A stretch of DNA of 43,107 bases, from the NCBI GenBank assembly GCA_030429835.1, contig JAUIGC010000009.1, positions 1 through 43,107 on the forward strand, read 5' to 3'. The translations under genes and the position numbers were made by a program. The notes below the pieces were generated by a model. It did no database searches. It saw only the letters and a list, made by a program, of their open reading frames with translations, and was not told the DNA's origin. The stretch is from Bacteroidia bacterium (GTDB lineage: Bacteria; Bacteroidota; Bacteroidia; Flavobacteriales; Flavobacteriaceae). Below are positions 17,782 through 25,066 of this stretch, piece after piece; the first letter of the stretch is position 1, and each line of letters opens with the position of its first letter.

Positions 17782-19842
17782 ATGATAAAAAAGAAAGCGC
17801 CCGTAGCGAAAAAAGTTCTTAAAGAACTAATTGTCCATAATGATACTAGAATCGACAATTATTATTGGCTCAATGATAGGGATAATCCTGAGGTTATTGC
17901 ATACTTGAATAGTGAGAACGACTATTACAATGAGATGACGGCACATACCAAAACTTTTCAGGAAGAATTGTTTAAAGAGATGAAGTCAAGGATAAAGGAG
18001 GATGACTCTTCCGTTCCCTATAAGCACAATGGATATTGGTATAAAACCAAATATGAAACCGGAAAGGAATATCCGGTTTATACCCGTTTTAAGGAAAACA
18101 TGGAATCTCCGGAAGAAATCATGTTCGATGGCAATGAAATGGCAGAAGGGCATGACTATTTCAACATTGGGGGAATTGCGGTAAGCCCGGACAATACCTT
18201 GGCCATTTTTGGTGTGGATACCGTTTCCAGAAGAGAATATACACTTCAGGTAAAGAATTTGGAAACTGGTGAAATATATGCCGATACAATTTTGAATACC
18301 ACGGGCGGCGGAGTTTGGACCAACGATAATAGAACGTTCTATTATACCAAAAAGGACCCAGTAACCTTACGCTCGGACAAAATTTATAAACACATACTAG
18401 GAACTCCTGTATATGATGACGAAATGGTTTTCCATGAAAAGGATGATACGTTTAGCACCTTTGTCTACAAGACCAAATCCAAGAAATATATTGTAATAGG
18501 CTCACATAGTACCTTGACCTCTGAATTTCAAATCTTATCCTTGGAAAGACCGGATGAGGGATTTAAAATGTTTTCCCCAAGGGAAAGAGGAGTGGAATAT
18601 TCCATTTACCATTTTGGGGATTCCTTTTACGTTTTGACGAATAAGGATGGGGCCACCAATTTTAAATTGATGAGGGTCAATGAAGAAAACACATACTCCG
18701 GGCATTGGGAAGAGTTCATTGAGCATAGGAATAATGTACTTTTGGAAGATATAGATATTTTTAAGGAATACTATGTGCTGTCTGAACGGGAAAATGGCCT
18801 CAACCAAATCAGGATAATTAGATGGGACGGTTCTGATGCCTATTATCTTCCATTTAAGAGTGAAACCTATACGGCTCATGTGGGGAATAATCGCGATTTT
18901 GACACCCATATTTTAAGATATAGCTATAATTCAATGACCACTCCAAGCTCGGTAATCGATTTTAATATGGTTACACGAGAGGAAACCATAATGAAGGAGC
19001 AGGAAGTGCTTGGAGGAAATTTTAATAAAGAAAATTACATAGAAAAGCGGCTTTGGGCTACGGCAAGGGATGGGGTAAAGATTCCCATTTCTCTCGTCCA
19101 TCATAAGAGCACCAAGCTTAACAATGATACGCCGCTATTGCAGTACGCCTATGGCTCGTATGGTTATACTATTGACCCTTATTTTTCAACGGTGAGATTA
19201 AGTTTGTTGGACAGGGGATTCGTTTATGCCATTGCCCATATTCGTGGTGGTGAATATTTAGGCAGACAATGGTATGAGGATGGAAAGCTTCTCAAAAAAA
19301 TGAATACGTTTACTGATTTTATCGACTGCTCCAAATATTTGATTGAGCAAAATATTAGTAGTTCAAAACATCTCTATGCCATGGGCGGATCGGCAGGAGG
19401 GCTCTTAATGGGTGTGATAATAAACCTAGAACCTCTTCTTTATAATGGTGTAATTGCCTCTGTTCCTTTTGTGGATGTCGTGACCACTATGCTCGATGAC
19501 TCCATCCCCCTCACAACAGGAGAATATGACGAATGGGGAAACCCCAATGAGTTGGAGTATTATAATTACATGAAGTCCTATTCTCCCTACGATAATGTAA
19601 AAACACAGGATTATCCTAATTTGTTGGTAACCACCGGCCTGCATGACTCCCAAGTACAATATTTTGAGCCGGCCAAATGGGTGTCCAAGCTAAGGGAACT
19701 GAAAAAAAATGACACCTTTTTATTTTTTGATATTAATATGGAAGCTGGGCATGGCGGTGCTTCCGGTAGGTTTGAGGCCTTGAGGGAGGCCGCCAAGGAA
19801 TATGCTTTTTTGTTAGATTTGGAAGGAAAAATAGTACTGTAG
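17782..19842 (+). CDS. ptrB: Oligopeptidase B (S9A serine peptidase)
   Basis: 686 aa from the ATG at 17782; an in-frame GTG at 17773 would add three residues. The enzyme hydrolyses short peptides after basic residues (Lys, Arg) in the cytosol. An N-terminal seven-bladed propeller (about residues 70-400) precedes the alpha/beta hydrolase domain. The nucleophile is in GGSAGG near residue 537. The catalytic His is in EAGHGGASGR near the C-terminus, and the Asp is probably in TTGLHDSQV. FVYAIAHIRGGEYLGRQWYEDG is the family signature just before the nucleophile elbow. No signal peptide is seen. A short out-of-frame ATG (17766) precedes the gene and is not considered real. A candidate -7 box lies upstream. 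Confidence 0.92.
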   Translation: MIKKKAPVAKKVLKELIVHNDTRIDNYYWLNDRDNPEVIAYLNSENDYYNEMTAHTKTFQEELFKEMKSRIKEDDSSVPYKHNGYWYKTKYETGKEYPVYTRFKENMESPEEIMFDGNEMAEGHDYFNIGGIAVSPDNTLAIFGVDTVSRREYTLQVKNLETGEIYADTILNTTGGGVWTNDNRTFYYTKKDPVTLRSDKIYKHILGTPVYDDEMVFHEKDDTFSTFVYKTKSKKYIVIGSHSTLTSEFQILSLERPDEGFKMFSPRERGVEYSIYHFGDSFYVLTNKDGATNFKLMRVNEENTYSGHWEEFIEHRNNVLLEDIDIFKEYYVLSERENGLNQIRIIRWDGSDAYYLPFKSETYTAHVGNNRDFDTHILRYSYNSMTTPSSVIDFNMVTREETIMKEQEVLGGNFNKENYIEKRLWATARDGVKIPISLVHHKSTKLNNDTPLLQYAYGSYGYTIDPYFSTVRLSLLDRGFVYAIAHIRGGEYLGRQWYEDGKLLKKMNTFTDFIDCSKYLIEQNISSSKHLYAMGGSAGGLLMGVIINLEPLLYNGVIASVPFVDVVTTMLDDSIPLTTGEYDEWGNPNELEYYNYMKSYSPYDNVKTQDYPNLLVTTGLHDSQVQYFEPAKWVSKLRELKKNDTFLFFDINMEAGHGGASGRFEALREAAKEYAFLLDLEGKIVL

Positions 19843-19853
19843 AAAAAAAATAG

Positions 19854-19861
19854 TAGTTTTG
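19854..19861 (+). promoter_or_regulatory. Candidate -7 box for the cysteine-synthase-like gene
   Basis: TAGTTTTG fits TAnnTTTG. It begins 12 bases after the oligopeptidase stop and lies 56 bases before the next ATG. The -33 partner is weak. Confidence 0.35.
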
Positions 19862-19917
19862 TAGCAAATTTTAACAAATCTTGGATTTGCTAAAAATAAA
19901 TAAAACATATCCCCCTT

Positions 19918-20958
19918 ATGGAAAATAAGATAAAGGCTAATAACAATATCTTAGAATTAATTGGGAAAACACCGCTGGTAAAACTTAATCGAATTACCGA
20001 AAACTTAACAGGAGACTTTTATGCCAAAGTCGAGGCGTTTAATCCAGGACACTCATCCAAAGACCGTATTGCAATTCACATCATAGAGGAGGCCGAAAGA
20101 AAAGGTCTCTTAAAGGAAGGAAGCACCATTATTGAGACTACTTCCGGTAATACCGGATTTAGCATTGCCATGGTTAGTATCATTAAGGGGTACAAGTGTA
20201 TTTTGGCAGTTAGTTCAAAATCTTCGGCGGATAAGATAGATATGCTTCGCTCCATGGGTGCAGAGGTATATGTTTGCCCTGCCCACGTTAGTGCAGATGA
20301 CCCAAGGTCCTATTATCAAGTGGCCAAGCGCTTACATGACGAAACAAAGAATTCCATCTATATTAATCAATACTTTAATGAATTGAATATGGATGCCCAT
20401 TACAAATCAACTGGCCCCGAAATATGGGAGCAGACTGGCGGGCAAATAACTCACTTGGTGGCCTGTAGCGGAACTGGAGGTACAATTTCTGGGACTGCAC
20501 GTTATCTAAAGGAGCAAAATCCGAATATTAAGATCATTGGAGTGGATGCTTTCGGTTCCGTTCTAAAAAAATATCATGAAACGGGTACATTGGATACCAA
20601 TGAAATTTATCCTTACAGAATTGAAGGATTGGGAAAAAATTTAATTCCTACGGCAACCGATTTTGATGTTATTGACGAATTTATAAAGGTTTCCGATGCA
20701 GAAAGCGCTCATACGGCTAGGGAAATTTCCAGAACGGAAGGAATGTTCGTAGGCTATACCAGCGGTGCTGCCATGCAAGCGGTGAAACAATTGGACGAAC
20801 TAAAGACATTTGACGAAAATAGCAAGGTTGTAGTAATCTTCCCTGATCATGGTTCACGATATATGAGTAAGATTTACAGTAATCAATGGATGGAAGATCA
20901 AGGATTTTTTGAAGCAAATCCGATTGAGGAAAAGCAAGAAATCCAATATATAAAATAG
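19918..20958 (+). CDS. PLP-dependent cysteine-synthase-family enzyme, candidate cysteate synthase
   Basis: 346 aa, fold-type II PLP enzyme of the CysK/CysM/CBS group. The PLP-binding Lys is in [11 protein letters not shown] (about residue 45), the substrate loop is TTSGNTGFS (about 78-86), and the phosphate-binding glycine loop is [13 protein letters not shown] (about 183-195). The C-terminal segment [14 protein letters not shown] is also family-typical. By family it makes cysteine from an activated serine and sulfide. It is followed 117 bases downstream by an alpha-oxoamine synthase. In sulfonolipid-making Bacteroidota such a pair makes cysteate and then condenses it with a fatty-acyl donor to start capnine synthesis. 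I therefore rate cysteate synthase as at least as likely as ordinary cysteine synthase, but no single residue I can see proves this. A terminator follows. Confidence 0.85.
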   Translation: MENKIKANNNILELIGKTPLVKLNRITENLTGDFYAKVEAFNPGHSSKDRIAIHIIEEAERKGLLKEGSTIIETTSGNTGFSIAMVSIIKGYKCILAVSSKSSADKIDMLRSMGAEVYVCPAHVSADDPRSYYQVAKRLHDETKNSIYINQYFNELNMDAHYKSTGPEIWEQTGGQITHLVACSGTGGTISGTARYLKEQNPNIKIIGVDAFGSVLKKYHETGTLDTNEIYPYRIEGLGKNLIPTATDFDVIDEFIKVSDAESAHTAREISRTEGMFVGYTSGAAMQAVKQLDELKTFDENSKVVVIFPDHGSRYMSKIYSNQWMEDQGFFEANPIEEKQEIQYIK

Positions 20959-20980
20959 AGGATATTTAAACGACTTATTA

Positions 20981-21006
20981 AAAACGGGCCAATTGCCCGT
21001 TTTTTT
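20981..21006 (+). terminator. Intrinsic terminator after the cysteine-synthase-like gene
   Basis: ACGGGC (20984-20989) and GCCCGT (20995-21000) are flanked by A4 and T7 runs with a 5-base loop. It separates this gene from the following acyltransferase, so the two are not a simple single operon. Confidence 0.85.
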
Positions 21007-21045
21007 ATGTCCTCAAATTATTTATGAATGCTGTACAAAAATTTT

Positions 21046-21053
21046 TACTTTTG
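21046..21053 (+). promoter_or_regulatory. Candidate -7 box for the alpha-oxoamine synthase
   Basis: TACTTTTG fits TAnnTTTG and lies 22 bases before the ATG at 21076, just after the upstream terminator. This supports an independent promoter. Confidence 0.5.
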
Positions 21054-21075
21054 CAGGCAGAACCAAAACTAGGCA

Positions 21076-22335
21076 ATGAGAGACTTATTTGAAAGAATCA
21101 TAGAAAACAAGGGTCCTTTAGGAAAATGGGCGTCACAGGCGGAAGGATATTTTGTATTCCCAAAATTGGAAGGTCCTATTTCCAATAGGATGAAGTTTCA
21201 GGGAAAGGATGTAATTACTTGGAGTATAAACGATTACTTGGGTCTAGCCAATTTGCCTGAAATTAAAAAAGTTGATGGTGAGGCTGCTGCAGAGCATGGT
21301 GCTGCCTATCCTATGGGAGCCAGGATGATGAGTGGTCATACCGATTACCACGAACAATTGGAAAGGGAGTTGGCCGAATTTGCTCAAAAAGAGTCGTCTT
21401 ACCTATTAAATTTTGGATATCAAGGTTTTATGTCGGTTATCGATGCCTTGGTCACCAAAGACGATATTATAGTATATGATGTGGATTGCCATGCCTGTAT
21501 AATTGATGGTGTAAGGTTGCACATGGGTAAAAGGTTCACTTTTACGCACAATAATGTAGAAAGCCTTGAGAAAAACTTGGAACGTGCCACAAAACTTGCG
21601 GAGCAAACTGGAGGTGGTATTCTGGTTATATCCGAAGGTGTTTTTGGAATGCGAGGAGAGCAAGGTATTCTAAAGGAGATTGTTGGCTTAAAGAAAAAAT
21701 ATAACTTCAGGTTTTTAGTGGACGATGCACATGGTTTTGGAACCCTTGGAAAGACCGGTGCCGGTGCTGGCGAGGAGCAGGGTGTTCAAGATGATATAGA
21801 TGTGTACTTGGCTACCTTTGCAAAATCAATGGCCGGGATAGGGGCTTTTGTTGCGGCGGATAAGGAAATTATTGACTATTTGAAATATAATTTAAGATCC
21901 CAAATGTTCGCAAAATCCCTCCCGATGGTCTATGTTAAGGGAGCTTTGAAACGTTTGGATATGTTGCGTACCATGCCAGAGCTTAAGGCAAAACTTTGGG
22001 ATAATGTAAATGCGCTACAGAACGGCCTTAAGGAAAGAGGTTTTGATATTGGTACTACCACAAGCTGTGTTACTCCGGTATATCTTAATGGTAGTATTCC
22101 TGAGGCAATGGCCTTGGTTAAGGATTTAAGGGAGAATTATGGAATTTTCTGTTCTATTGTAGTATATCCGGTTATTCCAAAGGGTTTAATACTACTAAGA
22201 TTGATTCCAACGGCAACGCACACTATGGAGGATATCACTGAAACCTTGGATGCTTTTTCGGCCATTAGGGATCGATTGAAAAATGGCACCTACAAGAGAC
22301 TTTCAGCAGCCGTAGCAGCCGCAATGGGTGAATGA
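21076..22335 (+). CDS. Alpha-oxoamine synthase, candidate cysteate (or serine) acyltransferase
   Basis: 419 aa, PLP-dependent fold-type I enzyme of the family of 2-amino-3-ketobutyrate CoA ligase, 8-amino-7-oxononanoate synthase and serine palmitoyltransferase. Visible motifs are SINDYLGLA (glycine/acyl binding), MGARMMSGHTDYHEQLE, the cofactor-stacking His region DCHACIIDGVRLH, LVDDAHGFGTLG (Asp and His contacting PLP), and TFAKSMAGIGAFVA with the Schiff-base Lys. The C-terminal VYPVIPKGLILLRLIPTATH completes the fold. The enzyme condenses an amino acid with an acyl-thioester and releases CO2. The extended N-terminus and the neighbouring cysteate-synthase-like gene point to the first step of sulfonolipid (capnine) or sphingolipid synthesis rather than biotin or threonine metabolism. 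No biotin genes are nearby. Substrate choice is inference. Confidence 0.88.
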   Translation: MRDLFERIIENKGPLGKWASQAEGYFVFPKLEGPISNRMKFQGKDVITWSINDYLGLANLPEIKKVDGEAAAEHGAAYPMGARMMSGHTDYHEQLERELAEFAQKESSYLLNFGYQGFMSVIDALVTKDDIIVYDVDCHACIIDGVRLHMGKRFTFTHNNVESLEKNLERATKLAEQTGGGILVISEGVFGMRGEQGILKEIVGLKKKYNFRFLVDDAHGFGTLGKTGAGAGEEQGVQDDIDVYLATFAKSMAGIGAFVAADKEIIDYLKYNLRSQMFAKSLPMVYVKGALKRLDMLRTMPELKAKLWDNVNALQNGLKERGFDIGTTTSCVTPVYLNGSIPEAMALVKDLRENYGIFCSIVVYPVIPKGLILLRLIPTATHTMEDITETLDAFSAIRDRLKNGTYKRLSAAVAAAMGE

Positions 22336-22358
22336 TGATACCTAAAATAAACTAATGG

Positions 22359-22398
22359 AAAAGGCCCATACTTTTTTTAAAGTTTGGGCCTTTTTTAT
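22359..22398. terminator. Bidirectional terminator between the oxoamine synthase and the GNAT-fold gene
   Basis: AAAAGGCCCA (22359-22368) pairs with TGGGCCTTTT (22385-22394), with a further ACTT/AAGT inner stem. T-runs lie on both strands. It serves the convergent genes and overlaps the stop codon end of the minus-strand gene. Confidence 0.85.
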
Positions 22399-23513
22399 AG
22401 GTTTTTTCTAAAGGTTCTCCGCCTTTTAAAAATGACAGGGTCAAAATGTTTCCACATTTGTTTTATGGCGATATTTTCCTCCAATTCTGGAGTTCTATAG
22501 CACATGGTTATTCCTTTTGCCTTAAATGTTTTGTAATATTCGTTAAATATAATCGCTGTAACTCCTTTGTTTTGGTACTCGGGATGAATTCCAATTAAAT
22601 AAAAGATGGCATCCTTACTGTTTTTTCGTGCATGTAATAGATGAAACAAACCAAAAGGCAGTAGTTTTCCCTTTGCCTTTTGTAAGGCCCTGGAATAGGA
22701 GGGCATAACAATGGAAAAGGCAATAATTTTATCATTTTTATCCTTGATGAACTTTATATACTCCGGATTTATAAAACTGATATATTTCTTCTTGAAATAG
22801 GCTTTTTGTATTTCAGTAATTGGAACAAAAGAAGAAAGTTTGGAATAGGTTTCGTTGAAAAGATCGAACATCTCATCCACGAACGGCATGACTTCCTTAC
22901 TATGTTTAAAGTTCATTTCCGTTAAACCATACCGTCGTTTTACCAAGTCATTGAGTTTTGTAAAAAGGGCGGGATCGGCATTGCTTACCGGAAATTTGTT
23001 TTCCATATACTCCTTTTCCTTTACAAACCCTAGGTTTTTATAATGACTTTCGTAGTATGGATAGTTGTACCAAGTTACCATGGATCCAATATGGTCAAAA
23101 CCTTCTACAAGTACCCCCACTTTATCCAGATTGGAAAAACCTACGGGTCCTTCCATATATTCCAGATTGTTCTGCAAACCAATTTCGGCAACTTTATCCA
23201 GCAATAGTTTTGACACATTTTGGTCATCGATAAAATCGAACCAACCAAAACGCATTTTTTTAAGGTGTTGTCTGTCTATCTCCAATCGGTTGATTATCGC
23301 GGCAATTCTACCTACAATTTTGTTACCATCATAGGCTAGAAAAAACTGGGCCTCAGCATCTTTAAAAACTGGATTTTCATCCTTGTCAAAAGTGGCCAGC
23401 TCATCATTGATGATGGGCGGAACCCAATACTTGGAATCTTTATAAAGGGAGAAAGGAAAGGTTACGAACTTTTTTAAACCTTCCTTGTCGGAAACCTCTT
23501 TTAGTGTAATCAT
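22395..23513 (-). CDS. GNAT-fold acyltransferase-like protein of unknown substrate
   Basis: 372 aa. The N-terminal half has a variant acyltransferase core (FFLAYDGNKIVGRIAAIIN) followed by MEGPVGFSN. The C-terminal half contains a second GNAT-like unit (IAFSIVMPSYSRALQKAKG, then FYLIGIHPEYQNKGVTAIIF, with the Q-N-K-G-V pyrophosphate loop), so this is probably a tandem GNAT. I recognise the general family from Flavobacteriia, where names vary and are unreliable. It is convergent with the candidate cysteate acyltransferase. An N-acylating role in sulfonolipid synthesis would complete the pathway, but this is inference from position and fold only. The start ATG (23513-23511) gives MITLKEVSDKEGL. 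Confidence 0.7.
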   Translation of the reverse strand: MITLKEVSDKEGLKKFVTFPFSLYKDSKYWVPPIINDELATFDKDENPVFKDAEAQFFLAYDGNKIVGRIAAIINRLEIDRQHLKKMRFGWFDFIDDQNVSKLLLDKVAEIGLQNNLEYMEGPVGFSNLDKVGVLVEGFDHIGSMVTWYNYPYYESHYKNLGFVKEKEYMENKFPVSNADPALFTKLNDLVKRRYGLTEMNFKHSKEVMPFVDEMFDLFNETYSKLSSFVPITEIQKAYFKKKYISFINPEYIKFIKDKNDKIIAFSIVMPSYSRALQKAKGKLLPFGLFHLLHARKNSKDAIFYLIGIHPEYQNKGVTAIIFNEYYKTFKAKGITMCYRTPELEENIAIKQMWKHFDPVIFKRRRTFRKNL

Positions 23514-23602
23514 TGATGGTTCTTAGAGTCATCAATATTAGGAATATTAATCAATACCTAAAAATTAGTACAGGTTAAAATAAATGTGTCTTTTTAGGTT
23601 AA

Positions 23603-24688
23603 TTAGAAGTCGATTTCGTTATCGTCTTGGTTTTTTTTCTTTTGAGCCTTTTTGAGTTTCCTCAATTGTTTTTTTGAAGGGCCTAAATCAATATCTTCAG
23701 CTCCATTTCCTTTGGACTTTTTATTTTTCCGTTTTTCCTTTTTCATGGAGTTTTTCTTGATAGGTCCCCCGGAACCTATAGGGTTCTGGTCGTCTATTGG
23801 AATTAGCTTGTCCTTATGAAAATCGAACCGATAAGATCCCCCGGCACTTACAAATACTCGGGAAGGCGTATTTTTGAAGCTTGCGCCAAGTCCAAGGTCA
23901 ACTTGGATGCTTTCGTTGATAAGGTAAGCTACGCCACCCCTCAATAATAAATCGGCATATCTATCGCTCTGTATTCCCTGATGTTCCATAAACGCACTCC
24001 ACTTTGGGTTTCTAAAGGCATGGGAAAAGGATATTAAATAACTGAACTCCGGGTCGTCAGTACCAATTCTATCGTAGGCCGTATTGGTGATCATGACCAT
24101 TCTAGGGGTCAATCTGCTTTGAGTAGCTATCATAGCCCTTGGTGAAACCGTTGGCTCGTAAGGATAATATGGATTGTCCCCCAATACAAAATTGGCGCCG
24201 GCATACAAAGATACCGCGGGGAGCAGGTTTTTAAATTGAAATTTATGATTGGCCCTCCAGCTATAAAGATTCGGTTTATTTCGCTCTGGATTCTTAAAAG
24301 GATCATATATTAAAAATTTAAGACCCAATCTATTTCTGGAAAAATCCCTTCTCTTTGCTTTTAGGTCGAAATTTTGATATATAATGTCCTGATCTTGAAA
24401 CGTACCTTCATAATTCAATTCCAGTTGTTCGAACAGAAGACCGTAGCGCAAGGAAAAGTTGGTTCCCCAAAGATCTGATTGGGTATTGAGCAAACTATGG
24501 TCGCTCTGCTCATAAAATAGGCCCATTTCCACCTGAACTACATTTTTTCCCACGGCATAGGCACTTACGGAAAGTCCAGGTCTATTGGAATTGATAACAT
24601 CCGTGTATTGAGCGGATACATACAGTGGTAATACAAGAAGGACCACTAGTTCAAATAGAGTTCTTTTGGAAATAAAGGGCTTGCCCAT
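23603..24688 (-). CDS. Outer membrane beta-barrel (phenol meta-pathway type, PF13557-like) with polybasic tail
   Basis: 361 aa. A signal peptide (about residues 1-26, ending VSAQ) is followed by a barrel of about 265 residues. Strands alternate with short turns, and SNRPGLSVSAYAVGKNVVQVEMG near the start is typical of the transporter family loosely named after phenol meta-pathway proteins. The barrel appears to end at VFVSAGGSYRFDF. The final 67 or so residues form a hydrophilic tail with long Lys runs and then an acidic end (DDNEIDF). Such a tail is unusual for a barrel and should lie in the periplasm or outside the cell. Function unknown. No partner gene overlaps it; it is divergent from the DUF4834 gene. 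Confidence 0.75.
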   Translation of the reverse strand: MGKPFISKRTLFELVVLLVLPLYVSAQYTDVINSNRPGLSVSAYAVGKNVVQVEMGLFYEQSDHSLLNTQSDLWGTNFSLRYGLLFEQLELNYEGTFQDQDIIYQNFDLKAKRRDFSRNRLGLKFLIYDPFKNPERNKPNLYSWRANHKFQFKNLLPAVSLYAGANFVLGDNPYYPYEPTVSPRAMIATQSRLTPRMVMITNTAYDRIGTDDPEFSYLISFSHAFRNPKWSAFMEHQGIQSDRYADLLLRGGVAYLINESIQVDLGLGASFKNTPSRVFVSAGGSYRFDFHKDKLIPIDDQNPIGSGGPIKKNSMKKEKRKNKKSKGNGAEDIDLGPSKKQLRKLKKAQKKKNQDDNEIDF

Positions 24689-24736
24689 GGAAACGACTTT
24701 ATAATTATTTTAATACTTGAAATCTAGTAATACAAC

Positions 24737-24763
24737 GTGATAATTGTATTTTTGATATATCAC
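24737..24763 (+). promoter_or_regulatory. -7 box inside an inverted repeat upstream of the DUF4834 gene
   Basis: TATTTTTG (24747-24754) fits TAnnTTTG, 20 bases before the ATG. It is bracketed by GTGATA (24737-24742) and TATCAC (24758-24763), a perfect 6-base inverted repeat that could bind a repressor. Weak evidence. Confidence 0.35.
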
Positions 24764-24774
24764 AATTCAAATAA

Positions 24775-25038
24775 ATGGCATTTTTAAAGGCAATATTGGT
24801 AATTCTTTTGGTGTATTATTTGCTAAAGATTTTAGCAAAAATGTTCGCGCCTAGAATTTTGAATTACGCAGCCAAGAAAACGGAGTCTCACTTTAGGAAG
24901 ACCTTTGAGGGTTTTAATCAGGGATCTGATCAGCAAGAAGAGCAAGTAGGCGATGTTATAATCAATAAGAAGTCTACAGCTAAGAAGGACAAATCTGAAA
25001 AAGTTGGGGAATATATAGACTTTGAAGAAATAGACTAG
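24775..25038 (+). CDS. DUF4834 family small membrane protein
   Basis: 87 aa. One N-terminal transmembrane helix (about residues 3-26, LKAILVILLVYYLLKILAKM) precedes a short Asn/Tyr/Ala segment, then a hydrophilic tail with a basic and Ser-rich stretch and an acidic end (YIDFEEID). The pattern is that of DUF4834 proteins, common in Flavobacteriia, often found before YfhO-type membrane proteins and of unknown role. The stop is followed 28 bases later by the YfhO gene, which has its own possible -7 box. Confidence 0.85.
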   Translation: MAFLKAILVILLVYYLLKILAKMFAPRILNYAAKKTESHFRKTFEGFNQGSDQQEEQVGDVIINKKSTAKKDKSEKVGEYIDFEEID

Positions 25039-25039
25039 T

Positions 25040-25047
25040 TATCTTTG
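25040..25047 (+). promoter_or_regulatory. Candidate -7 box for the yfhO-like gene
   Basis: TATCTTTG fits TAnnTTTG, directly after the DUF4834 stop and 19 bases before the next ATG. A TTTG 15 bases upstream (25021-25024) is slightly too close to be a classic -33. Confidence 0.4.
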
Positions 25048-25066
25048 TCTAACCAACCACCGGAAT

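Noticed and set aside
17766-17822. Short upstream frame before oligopeptidase B
   Set aside because: 18 codons, out of frame, no sign of selection; could at most be a leader frame.
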